Source of the DNA: Ruixingdingia sedimenti
GTDB taxonomy: Bacteria; Pseudomonadota; Alphaproteobacteria; Rhodobacterales; Rhodobacteraceae
Reading direction: 5' to 3'
Length of the DNA stretch: 64,000 bases
Assembly: GCF_031432425.1 (NCBI RefSeq)
Contig: NZ_JAVKPH010000021.1
Location: forward strand, 1 to 64,000
In this document: one piece after another, positions 7,248-14,337 of the stretch
Position numbering within the stretch: position 1 is the first letter of the stretch
Layout: each line of letters opens with the position of its first letter
The notes under the pieces: model-generated
What the model was told of the DNA's origin: nothing
What the model saw: only the letters and a program-made list of their open reading frames with translations
The model's database searches: none
Position numbers and translations under genes: made by a program

Positions 7248-7964
7248 CTATTCCGGTGTCACGGTCAGCGTCACCCGGTCGCCGGCGAACCAGGTGGTGC
7301 CGAATTCCACCGGTCTGCCTGCGGGGTCGATGTTGACGCCGACCGACCGCAGGACCGGCGCGCCCTCGGGCAGGGCCAGCGCGAGCGCCATGAGGGCGTC
7401 GGCGCGTTTCGCCGTCAGCCGGGTTTCGGCGCGGGTGTAGTCGCGCACCCCGCAGGCGGCCAGCGCGGCCGTCACGGATTGCGTTTGCGCCAGCGCCGCC
7501 AGCAGGCCGGGCAGGGCGGCGGCGGGAAACACGCTGCGGAAGGCCGCGACCGGCTGGCCGTCGATCAGCGACACGCCCTCGACCACATGCACCGCCGCGC
7601 CGGGGGGCAGGCGCAGCGCCGCGGCCTCTTTCGCGCGTGCGGGGCGGGTTTCCCGGCGCGTGATCCGTTTCGCCGGGGTGCGGCCCGATGCCGTGACCGC
7701 CTGGTGGAACCGCACCCTGCGGCCGAGCGGGTAGTCGGTCGGCCGCGCGGTCACGAAGACGCCCGCGCCGCGCCTGGGGCGGACCGTCCCCGCCTCTGCC
7801 AGCGCCGCCAGCGCGCGGCGCACGGTATGGCGGTTGACGCCGAAGCGGGCGGCGAGTTCCGCCTCTGTCGGCAGTTTCGCGCCGGGGGGATAGAGGCCCT
7901 CGGCGATATCCGTGCCGAGGCTGTCGGCGATGGTCTTCCACAGCGGGGTGGGGGTGGATGTCAT
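7248..7964 (-). CDS. phnF: GntR/HutC-family repressor of phosphonate genes
   Basis: A 238-residue regulator with an N-terminal winged helix-turn-helix (about residues 5-72, including LPTEAELAARFGVNRHTVRR) and a C-terminal UTRA ligand-binding domain (about 90-235). This is the PhnF architecture. It is divergent from phnG, and a 20-bp imperfect palindrome in the shared 102-bp gap is a likely operator. PhnF proteins generally repress phn genes and respond to a phosphonate or its breakdown product; the ligand here is unknown. ATG 7964 is the first start that gives the whole DNA-binding domain. Confidence 0.9.
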   Translation of the reverse strand: MTSTPTPLWKTIADSLGTDIAEGLYPPGAKLPTEAELAARFGVNRHTVRRALAALAEAGTVRPRRGAGVFVTARPTDYPLGRRVRFHQAVTASGRTPAKRITRRETRPARAKEAAALRLPPGAAVHVVEGVSLIDGQPVAAFRSVFPAAALPGLLAALAQTQSVTAALAACGVRDYTRAETRLTAKRADALMALALALPEGAPVLRSVGVNIDPAGRPVEFGTTWFAGDRVTLTVTPE

Positions 7965-8023
7965 GGAAAATTCACAACGCGGCTGTTGAGGCGACTCGGG
8001 GTCTGCGGTAAGAATTTGTCGAG

Positions 8024-8043
8024 TTGTATAGTTATCTAGACAA
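8024..8043. promoter_or_regulatory. Candidate PhnF operator between phnF and phnG
   Basis: TTGTATAGTTATCTAGACAA is an inverted repeat (TTGTATAG / CTAGACAA, 7 of 8 pairs) around TTAT. The half-sites GTATAG and CTAGAC fit the GT-TA-AC pattern of HutC-type GntR operators. It lies 24 bp before phnG and 60 bp before phnF, well placed to repress both. Confidence 0.55.
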
Positions 8044-8066
8044 ATCTGCAAGATGTCGAGGACCGC

Positions 8067-8519
8067 ATGACGACAATGCCCGAGACCGCCGAACGCCAGC
8101 GCAGGGGCTGGATGGCGCTGCTGGCCAAGGCTCCGCCCGCGCGGCTGGCGGCGCTGCTGCCCGACCTGCCGGCGCACGAGATGCTGCGCCCGCCGGAAAC
8201 CGGCGCGGTGATGGTGCGGGGCCGCGCGGGGGGCACGGGCGCGGCCTTCAACCTGGGCGAGATGACGGTGACGCGCTGTTCGGTGCGGCTGGCGGGGGGC
8301 GCGGTGGGCCATGCCTGGGTGCAGGGGCGCGACCGGGCGCATGCCGCCCGCGCCGCGGTGGCCGATGCGCTGATGCAGACCCCGGCGGCCGACCGCATCC
8401 GGGCCGGGGTTCTGGCGCCGCTGGCGGCAGAGGCCGCGGCGGCGCGGGAAGCGCGCGCGGGCAAGGCGGCGGCGACGCGGGTCGATTTCTTCACCCTGGT
8501 GCGCGGAGAGGATCAATGA
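8067..8519 (+). CDS. phnG: C-P lyase core subunit PhnG
   Basis: A 150-residue subunit of the carbon-phosphorus lyase core complex (PhnG2H2I2J2), which with PhnI and PhnJ converts phosphonates to ribosyl-phosphonate triphosphate derivatives and then breaks the C-P bond. It shows the family's conserved blocks, GAVMVRGRAGGTGAAFNLGE near the middle and VTRC...GHAWVQGRD thereafter. GAGGACCGC before ATG 8067 is the ribosome binding site. It is the first gene of the lyase operon, and its stop overlaps phnH (ATGA). The divergent phnF and the operator at 8024 point to PhnF control. Confidence 0.93.
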   Translation: MTTMPETAERQRRGWMALLAKAPPARLAALLPDLPAHEMLRPPETGAVMVRGRAGGTGAAFNLGEMTVTRCSVRLAGGAVGHAWVQGRDRAHAARAAVADALMQTPAADRIRAGVLAPLAAEAAAAREARAGKAAATRVDFFTLVRGEDQ

Positions 8520-9097
8520 CCGCCCGGGCCCCGACCGACAGCCTTGCGGGCGGTTTCGCGGACGCCCCGCGCCAGTCCGCCCGCGCCTTCCGCGCGATGA
8601 TGGAGGCGATGGCCCGCCCGGGCACGATCCACGCCCTTGCCGGGGCGGCGCCGCCTGCGCCCCTGTCGGTGGCGGCGGGGGTGGCGCTGCTGGTGCTGGC
8701 CGACGGCACGACGCCGGTGCATCTGGCCGGCGCCGCCGATTGCGCCGCGGTTCGCGGCTGGATCGCCTTTCACATCGGCGCGCCGCTGGCGGCGGCGGAG
8801 GAAGCGGATTTCGCCCTGGGCCGGTGGGCGGACCTCTGCCCGGTGGACCGGTTCCGCACCGGCGATCCGGCATACCCCGACCGGTCGGCCACGCTGATCG
8901 TCGAGGTGGCGCGCCTTGCCCCCGAGGGCCCGCGCCTGACCGGCCCCGGCATCCGCGACATCGCGCATCTGTCGCTGCCCGGGGTCGCGGCCTTCCGCGC
9001 CAACCGGGCGCTGTTCCCGCGCGGGTTCGATACCTTCCTGACCTGCGGCGACCGCATCGCGGCGCTGCCCCGCACGACCCTGGTGGAGGACGCCTGA
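8516..9097 (+). CDS. phnH: C-P lyase core subunit PhnH
   Basis: A 193-residue subunit of the C-P lyase core complex with no known catalytic centre of its own; it is needed for complex function. The N-terminal motif GGFADAPRQSARAFRAMMEAM, which continues into ARPG, is typical of PhnH. The gene overlaps phnG and phnI by 4 and 1 bases respectively, so translation is tightly coupled and the subunits are made in step. Length is as expected for the family. Confidence 0.93.
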   Translation: MTARAPTDSLAGGFADAPRQSARAFRAMMEAMARPGTIHALAGAAPPAPLSVAAGVALLVLADGTTPVHLAGAADCAAVRGWIAFHIGAPLAAAEEADFALGRWADLCPVDRFRTGDPAYPDRSATLIVEVARLAPEGPRLTGPGIRDIAHLSLPGVAAFRANRALFPRGFDTFLTCGDRIAALPRTTLVEDA

Positions 9098-10185
9098 TGT
9101 ATGTCGCGGTCAAGGGTGGCGAGCGCGCCATCGACAATGCCCATGCCTGGCTGGCCGAGGAACGCCGGGGCGACCCGGCGGTGCCGGACCTCGGGATGGA
9201 CCAGATCCGCGAACAGTTGCGGCTGGCGGTCAACCGGGTGATGGCCGAAGGCTCGCTCTACGATCCCGATCTTGCGGCGCTGGCGATCAAGCAGGCGCGC
9301 GGCGACCTGATCGAGGCGGTGTTCCTGATCCGCGCCTGGCGCACGACGCTGCCGCGGCTCGGCGCCTCCGTCCCGGTGGAAACGGCGGGCATGGCGGTGG
9401 ACCGGCGCATCAGCGCCACGTTCAAGGACCTGCCGGGCGGGCAGGTGCTGGGGCCGACCTTCGATTATACCCACCGGCTGCTGGATTTCGCGCTGGCGGC
9501 CGAAGGGCTGCCCCCGCCCGCGCCCACCGCCCCCGCCACGCCCGGCCCGGTGCCGCATGTCATGGGCTTCCTGAACCGCGACGGGCTGATCGAGCCCGCG
9601 GCCGGGGACGAGGGTGCGCCGCCCGACCTGACGCGCACGCCGCTGGAACTGCCGGCCTGCCGGGCGCTGCGGCTTCAGGCGCTGGCGCGGGGGGACGAGG
9701 GGTTCATCCTGTCGCTCGCCTATTCCACGCAGCGCGGCTACGGGCGCACGCATGCCTTCGTGGGCGAATTGCGCATCGGCCGCGTGGCGGTGGAGGTGGA
9801 GATCCCCGAACTCGGCTTCGCCGTCGAGATCGGCGAGGTGGAACTGACCGAATGCGAGACGGTGAACCAGTTCACCGGATCCAGGTCCGAGCCGCCGCAG
9901 TTCACCCGCGGCTACGGGCTGGTCTTCGGCCAGTCGGAACGCAAGGCCATCGCCATGAGCCTCGTGGACCGCGCGCTGCGCTGGAAGGAACTGGGCGAGG
10001 ATTATACCGGCGCCCCGGCGCAGGACGAGGAATTCGTGCTGGCGCATTGCGACAACATCCAGGCGACGGGGTTTCTGGAACATATCAAGCTGCCGCATTA
10101 CGTGGATTTCCAGGCCGAACTGGAACTGATCCGCCGCCTGCGGGCAGAGGCGGCGCAGGTGCAGGCGCAGGAGGCGGCGGAATGA
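9097..10185 (+). CDS. phnI: C-P lyase core subunit PhnI (nucleosidase)
   Basis: A 362-residue subunit that, with PhnG, PhnH and PhnL, replaces adenine of ATP by a phosphonate to give the 5'-triphosphate ribosyl phosphonate. Start MYVAVKGGERAIDNAHAWL is the typical PhnI N-terminus. Other family blocks are QIREQLRLAVNRVMAEGSLY and the C-terminal LAHCDNIQATGFLEHIKLPH. The start overlaps the phnH stop by one base. At the 3' end an in-frame ATG overlaps the stop, but instead of phnJ it opens the frame of a repeat plus a DUF559-like gene. Confidence 0.94.
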   Translation: MYVAVKGGERAIDNAHAWLAEERRGDPAVPDLGMDQIREQLRLAVNRVMAEGSLYDPDLAALAIKQARGDLIEAVFLIRAWRTTLPRLGASVPVETAGMAVDRRISATFKDLPGGQVLGPTFDYTHRLLDFALAAEGLPPPAPTAPATPGPVPHVMGFLNRDGLIEPAAGDEGAPPDLTRTPLELPACRALRLQALARGDEGFILSLAYSTQRGYGRTHAFVGELRIGRVAVEVEIPELGFAVEIGEVELTECETVNQFTGSRSEPPQFTRGYGLVFGQSERKAIAMSLVDRALRWKELGEDYTGAPAQDEEFVLAHCDNIQATGFLEHIKLPHYVDFQAELELIRRLRAEAAQVQAQEAAE

Positions 10186-10215
10186 GCGCCCTTCCGTCGA
10201 CCCCCCTCACCCCGG

Positions 10216-10238
10216 CCCTCTCCCCCTTGGGGAGAGGG
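10216..10238. repeat. Perfect hairpin repeat between phnI and the DUF559-like gene
   Basis: CCCTCTCCCC, loop CTT, GGGGAGAGGG forms a 10-bp perfect stem. Such CTCTCCCC...GGGGAGAG elements are common dispersed intergenic repeats in proteobacteria and often lie beside DUF559 genes. A second purine-rich run (GGGGAGAGGGAGAGGG) at about 10315-10330 may be the far end of the same element. Confidence 0.6.
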
Positions 10239-10334
10239 AGGCGGGCAGCGTTAACCCCTTGCTTACCAACCCCGGCGCAGGCTGGCGGGGTCGGCGCGGT
10301 TCCTCTGCCCGGCGGGGAGAGGGAGAGGGAACGG

Positions 10335-10673
10335 ATGCGCAGATGCGATGCGGTGACGGCCGAGGTACGCCTTGCGCGCCAGGCGATGACCCCGGCCGAG
10401 GCGGTGCTGTGGCCGCTGTTGCGGGGCCGCGGTTTCCGGGGGCTGAAGTTCCGCCGGATGGAGCCGGTGGCCGGCCATGTGGCGCCTTTCGCCTGCCGCC
10501 CGGCGCGGCTGATCCTCGATCTGCAGGCGGGTGCGGTGCCGACCGCGAACGACATCCACCGCGTCGCGGCCTTCGCCGCCGCGGGCTGGCGGGTCTGTGT
10601 GCTGGCCGAGGCCGAGGTTCTGGCCGCGCCCGCCGCCGCCTTGCAACGACTGTTTCCCGGGGCCCGGACATGA
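10335..10673 (+). CDS. DUF559-like endonuclease-fold protein inserted in the C-P lyase operon
   Basis: A 112-residue protein resembling DUF559 (Vsr/restriction-endonuclease fold) proteins: LARQAMTPAEAVLWPLLRGR and FRGLKFRRMEPVAGHVAPFA match the family's opening. Where the family has the acidic active-site stretch VVELDGGQH, this one reads LILDLQAGAVP, so the usual catalytic Glu/Gln-His residues appear lost. It may be inactive. Start 10335 has GGAGAGGGAGAGGG before it; the frame stays open back to an ATG at 10182 overlapping phnI, but that extension is the repeat translated. Its stop overlaps phnJ (ATGA), so translation may be coupled. It has no known role in phosphonate breakdown and looks like an insertion that kept the operon open. 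Confidence 0.65.
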   Translation: MRRCDAVTAEVRLARQAMTPAEAVLWPLLRGRGFRGLKFRRMEPVAGHVAPFACRPARLILDLQAGAVPTANDIHRVAAFAAAGWRVCVLAEAEVLAAPAAALQRLFPGART

Positions 10674-11545
10674 CCGATACCGCCTGCAACTTCGCCTATC
10701 TCGACGAACAGACCAAGCGGATGATCCGCCGCGCGCTGCTCAAGGCGCTGGCGATCCCCGGTTATCAGGTGCCCTTCGCCAGCCGCGAGATGCCGATGCC
10801 CTATGGCTGGGGCACCGGCGGCGTGCAGGTGACGGCGGCCTGTCTGGTGCCCGAGGACCGGCTGAAGGTCATCGACCAGGGGGCGGACGACACCACCAAC
10901 GCGGTCTCGATCCGCAGGTTCTTTCAGCGCACCGCGGGGGTGGCCGTGACCGAGCGCACGGCAGAGGCGACGGTGATCCAGACCCGCCACCGCATCCCCG
11001 AACATCCCCTGACCGAGGGCCAGATCCTCGTCTACCAGGTGCCGATCCCCGAGCCGCTGCGGTTTCTGGAACCGCGCGAGACCGAGACGCGCAAGATGCA
11101 TGCGCTGGAGGAATACGGGCTGATGCATGTGAAGCTTTACGAGGATATCGCGCGCCACGGGGCGATCGCCACAAGCTATGCCTATCCCGTCAGGGTCGAG
11201 GGGCGCTATGTCATGGATCCCTCGCCGATCCCCCGGTTCGACAACCCGAAACTGGGCGGGAACCCGGCGATCCAGCTGTTCGGCGCGGGGCGCGAACAGC
11301 GCATCCATGCGCTGCCGCCCTATACCGGGGTGGTGAGCCTCGATTTCGAGGACCATCCCTTCACCGCCAGCAAGGCGCCGCATGACTGCGACCTGTGCGG
11401 GGCGGGCGACAGCTATCTGGACGAGGTGATCACCGATGATGCCGGCGGGCGGATGCATGTCTGTTCGGACACCGATTTCTGCGCCACCCGCCGGGCGGCG
11501 GGACATGTGGGGCGGTTGGGCGTGCCCGTCGAGGGGGCCGCGTGA
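10670..11545 (+). CDS. phnJ: C-P lyase catalytic subunit PhnJ (radical SAM)
   Basis: A 291-residue enzyme, alpha-D-ribose 1-methylphosphonate 5-phosphate C-P lyase, which uses a 4Fe-4S cluster and S-adenosylmethionine to cleave the carbon-phosphorus bond and release methane or another alkane. The four conserved cysteines are present at residues 240, 243, 265 and 271 (DCDLCG ... HVCSDTDFC), the family's cluster and thiyl-radical positions. The N-terminal part (FAYLDEQTKRMIRRALLKAL) also fits. The start overlaps the stop of the DUF559-like gene, an unusual upstream neighbour, since phnJ normally follows phnI directly. Confidence 0.95.
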   Translation: MTDTACNFAYLDEQTKRMIRRALLKALAIPGYQVPFASREMPMPYGWGTGGVQVTAACLVPEDRLKVIDQGADDTTNAVSIRRFFQRTAGVAVTERTAEATVIQTRHRIPEHPLTEGQILVYQVPIPEPLRFLEPRETETRKMHALEEYGLMHVKLYEDIARHGAIATSYAYPVRVEGRYVMDPSPIPRFDNPKLGGNPAIQLFGAGREQRIHALPPYTGVVSLDFEDHPFTASKAPHDCDLCGAGDSYLDEVITDDAGGRMHVCSDTDFCATRRAAGHVGRLGVPVEGAA

Positions 11546-12342
11546 TGGGGGGCGTCGCTGTGAGTATTTGTGGCAAGATGAAGCCCGATGCGCCGCTTTT
11601 GTCGGTGGCGGGGCTGACCAGGCTTTACGGCGCGCGGATCGGCTGTGCCGATGTGTCCTTCGACCTTTACCCGGGCGAGGTTCTGGGGATCGTCGGCGAA
11701 AGCGGGTCGGGCAAGTCGACGCTGCTGTCCTGCCTTGCCGGGCACCAGCGGCCCGACGGGGGGCGTGTTCTCTATGACGGGCGCGACGTGCTGGCGCTGG
11801 ACGAGGCCGCGCGGCGGCGGCTGTCGCGCACCGATTGGGCCTATGTGCACCAGAACCCGCGCGACGGGCTGCGCATGGGGGTTTCGGCGGGCGGCAATGT
11901 GGGCGAGCGGCTGATGGCCGTGGGCGCGCGGCATTACGGGACGATCCGCGCCGGGGCGGCCGACTGGCTGAACCGGGTGGAAATCGCCGCCGACCGGATC
12001 GACGACCGGCCCACCGCCTTTTCGGGCGGCATGCAGCAACGCTTGCAGATCGCGCGCAATCTGGTGACGGGGCCGCGGCTGGTGTTCATGGACGAACCCA
12101 CCGGGGGGCTGGATGTCAGCGTGCAGGCGCGGTTGCTGGATCTGCTGCGCGGGCTGGTGCGCGATCTGGGGCTGTCGGTGGTGATCGTCACGCATGACCT
12201 TGCGGTGGTGCGGCTTCTGGCCGACCGGCTGATGGTGATGCGGGGGGGCCGGGTGGTGGAACAGGGGCTGACCGACCAGGTGCTCGATGATCCGCAGCAC
12301 GGCTATACGCAGCTTCTGGTGTCTTCGGTATTGCAGGTCTGA
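11545..12342 (+). CDS. phnK: C-P lyase ATPase subunit PhnK
   Basis: An ABC-type ATPase (265 residues from ATG 11545) that binds the PhnGHIJ core and is required for phosphonate breakdown rather than transport. Walker A GESGSGKST, signature FSGGMQQR and Walker B LVFMDEPTGGLD are intact. ATG 11545 overlaps the phnJ stop and has GAGGGGG upstream; an internal ATG at 11578 would give the more usual N-terminus (MKPDAPLLSVAGL). The 11 extra codons come from a stretch (11559-11584) that resembles one arm of the family A intergenic repeat, so this start region may have been altered by a repeat. Confidence 0.92.
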   Translation: MGGVAVSICGKMKPDAPLLSVAGLTRLYGARIGCADVSFDLYPGEVLGIVGESGSGKSTLLSCLAGHQRPDGGRVLYDGRDVLALDEAARRRLSRTDWAYVHQNPRDGLRMGVSAGGNVGERLMAVGARHYGTIRAGAADWLNRVEIAADRIDDRPTAFSGGMQQRLQIARNLVTGPRLVFMDEPTGGLDVSVQARLLDLLRGLVRDLGLSVVIVTHDLAVVRLLADRLMVMRGGRVVEQGLTDQVLDDPQHGYTQLLVSSVLQV

Positions 12343-12345
12343 GCC

Positions 12346-13029
12346 ATGATCGAGATCGAGAACCTTTCCAAGACCTTCACCCTGCACAATCAGGGCGGCG
12401 CGGTGATCCCGGTGATGGCCGGGGCCGGCCTGCGGGTCGCCCGGGGCGAATGCGTGGGGCTGGCGGGGCCTTCGGGGGCGGGGAAATCCACGCTGATGCG
12501 GGTGGTGCACGGCAACTATCTGGCGGCGGGCGGGCATGTCCGCGTGGGCGGGCTGGACCTGACCACCGCCGCCCCGCGCGAGATCATCCGGCTGCGGCGC
12601 GAGGTGCTGGGCCATGTCAGCCAGTTCCTGCGCGTCGTGCCCCGGGTGCCCGCGCTGGAGGTGGTGGCCGAGCCCCTGCTGACCCTCGGCACCGCGCCGG
12701 AGGCCGCGCGGGCGCGGGCGGCGGCGCTGCTGGCGCGGCTCAATATCCCTGCGCGGCTGTGGGGGCTGTCGCCCACCACCTTTTCGGGGGGCGAGCAACA
12801 GCGGGTGAACATCGCGCGCGGTTTCGTCCACGACTATCCTGCGCTGCTGCTGGACGAGCCGACGGCCAGCCTCGACGCCGCCAACCGCGAGGTGGTGCTG
12901 CAACTCATCGAAGAGGCGAAGGCGCGCGGCGCGGCGATCCTCGGCATCTTTCACGATGCGGGGGCGCGGGACCGGGTCTGCGACCGGCTGGTGGATGTGG
13001 CGGCCTTTGCGCCCGGGGCGGCGGCATGA
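12346..13029 (+). CDS. phnL: C-P lyase ATPase subunit PhnL
   Basis: A 227-residue ABC-type ATPase, partner of PhnI in forming the ribosyl phosphonate triphosphate and of the PhnK-bound core. Walker A GPSGAGKST, signature FSGGEQQR and Walker B LLLDEPTASLD are present. It starts 3 bp after the phnK stop and its end overlaps phnN. The LFDE-type beginning IENLSKTFTLHNQGGAVIPV is typical of PhnL. Confidence 0.94.
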   Translation: MIEIENLSKTFTLHNQGGAVIPVMAGAGLRVARGECVGLAGPSGAGKSTLMRVVHGNYLAAGGHVRVGGLDLTTAAPREIIRLRREVLGHVSQFLRVVPRVPALEVVAEPLLTLGTAPEAARARAAALLARLNIPARLWGLSPTTFSGGEQQRVNIARGFVHDYPALLLDEPTASLDAANREVVLQLIEEAKARGAAILGIFHDAGARDRVCDRLVDVAAFAPGAAA

Positions 13030-13550
13030 TCGTTGCGGTGGTCGGGCCTTCGGGGGCGGGCAAGGACATGCTGATCGCGGCGGCGGTGGCGCGCGATCCC
13101 CGGCTGCGGCGGTTGCGCCGGGTCATCACCCGGCCCGCCGCGGCGGGGGGCGAGGATTTCGAGGGCGTCACCGCCGCCGAATTCGCCGCCCGCAAGGCGC
13201 GGGGCGAATTCGCGCTGGACTGGCAGGCGCATGGGCTGTGCTACGGCATCCCGCGCGACCGGATCGCGGGGCCGGGGGTGGCGGTGTTCAACGGTTCGCG
13301 CGCGGCGCTGCCGCAGGCTTTGGCGCGGTTTCCGGGGTTGCGGGTGGTGCTGGTGACGGCGCCGCCGGCGGTGCTGGCCGAACGGCTGGCCGCGCGCGGG
13401 CGCGAGCCTGCGGCAGAGATCCGCGCCCGGCTGGAACGGGCGGCCTTTGCCCTGCCCGAAGGGGTGGCGGCGGTCACGGTGATGAACGACGCCAGCCCCG
13501 AGGCGGGCGTCGCGCGGTTTCTGGCCGCGCTTCAGCCGGAAAGGGCATAG
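13026..13550 (+). CDS. phnN: Ribose 1,5-bisphosphokinase PhnN
   Basis: A 174-residue guanylate-kinase-like enzyme that phosphorylates ribose 1,5-bisphosphate to PRPP, returning the ribose part of the C-P lyase pathway to nucleotide synthesis. The P-loop GPSGAGKD is at residues 7-14, and RRVITRPAAAGGEDFEGV matches the substrate-binding region of PhnN/GMP kinases. The start overlaps phnL (ATGA). Its 3' end overlaps the convergent DUF1045 gene by 19 bp. Small size and operon position separate it from true guanylate kinase. Confidence 0.92.
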   Translation: MIVAVVGPSGAGKDMLIAAAVARDPRLRRLRRVITRPAAAGGEDFEGVTAAEFAARKARGEFALDWQAHGLCYGIPRDRIAGPGVAVFNGSRAALPQALARFPGLRVVLVTAPPAVLAERLAARGREPAAEIRARLERAAFALPEGVAAVTVMNDASPEAGVARFLAALQPERA

Positions 13551-14221
13551 CGGTGCAGCAGATGGAACCGGCCCGCGTCATCCTCGCCGAACAGACACAG
13601 ATCCTCGACCGCGAAGGGCGCGGGCAGGACGGGGGCGAAATGCGCCGCCAGCACCGGGGCCGCCGCCGCGGCGGTGTCGGCGGGCAGCGCGTCGGTCAGG
13701 GTCAGGTGAAAGCGGAATTCCTCCATCACGAAGGGATAGCCCCATCTGTCCAGCAGGTCGCGCTGGCGGGGGCTCAGCCTTTCGGGGCGGCGGCGGGCGG
13801 TCTCGGCCGCGGTCAGGGGGGCGCGCAGGGCATCCGTCCCCTCGACCACCGCGGCGGCGAGCGCCATCAGCGCCGCAGTATCGCCCGTGGGCGTAAGCGC
13901 AAGGAACCCCGAGAGGTTTTCGAGCCGCAGCCCCTCGCAGCGCACCGGGGCGAGCCGGGCGGCAAGGGCGGCCACCGCCGCCGCGACCGCCGCGCCGTCC
14001 ATGCCCGCGGCGGGGCGGAAGGGGGCGCGCAGCGTGCCGTGGAAGCCGTATCTGCGCGGCGCGGCGGTCAGGCCGGCCGCGGGCCGGGGCAGGCCGGGCA
14101 GATCCGGCTGCGGCAGGGCGCGGCCGGTGGCCGGGTCGTGGCCCAGCCAGCGGGCCGCGCGGTCGGCAAAGGCGCCGGGGCGCGGGGCGTAGTAGACGGC
14201 GTAGCGTTTCATCGGGTCCAT
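13532..14221 (-). CDS. DUF1045 phosphonate-operon protein (2H phosphoesterase-like)
   Basis: A 229-residue protein of the DUF1045 family that recurs in C-P lyase clusters. Two HxT motifs, GFHGTLRAPF and FHLTLTDAL, mark the 2H phosphoesterase (LigT-like) active site, with one motif in each half. Because phnP (cyclic phosphodiesterase for 5-phosphoribosyl 1,2-cyclic phosphate) is not in this cluster, this enzyme is a good candidate to open the cyclic phosphate; that is an inference. ATG 14221 or 14212 (MKRYAVYYAP) may be the start. The gene is divergent from phnM and convergent with phnN, and a perfect palindrome lies in the gap to phnM. Confidence 0.85.
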   Translation of the reverse strand: MDPMKRYAVYYAPRPGAFADRAARWLGHDPATGRALPQPDLPGLPRPAAGLTAAPRRYGFHGTLRAPFRPAAGMDGAAVAAAVAALAARLAPVRCEGLRLENLSGFLALTPTGDTAALMALAAAVVEGTDALRAPLTAAETARRRPERLSPRQRDLLDRWGYPFVMEEFRFHLTLTDALPADTAAAAAPVLAAHFAPVLPAPFAVEDLCLFGEDDAGRFHLLHRYALSG

Positions 14222-14242
14222 GCCGGGGATCTAGGGCCGTTG

Positions 14243-14260
14243 TGTCACACGGGTGTGACA
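14243..14260. promoter_or_regulatory. Perfect palindrome between DUF1045 gene and phnM
   Basis: TGTCACACGGGTGTGACA is an 18-bp perfect inverted repeat (8-bp arms, GG spacer) in the 116-bp divergent gap, 78 bp before phnM and 21 bp before the DUF1045 start. It looks like a dimeric operator. It differs from the TTGTATAG...CTAGACAA site of phnF, so the regulator is uncertain; the arms share TGTCAC with the Pho repeat. Confidence 0.5.
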
Positions 14261-14337
14261 GGATCGTGCGATGGGGGCCAGCCCTTGCGGCCCGCCCCGC
14301 CCCGGCCCGGCGGCACTGAAAGACAGGAATGACGAAG

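Noticed and set aside
10182..10334. Coding extension of the DUF559-like protein back to the phnI stop
   Set aside because: The extra residues (LTPALSPLGRGRR type) are the translated hairpin repeat; the conserved part begins near 10335, where a good ribosome binding site exists. The extension remains possible.
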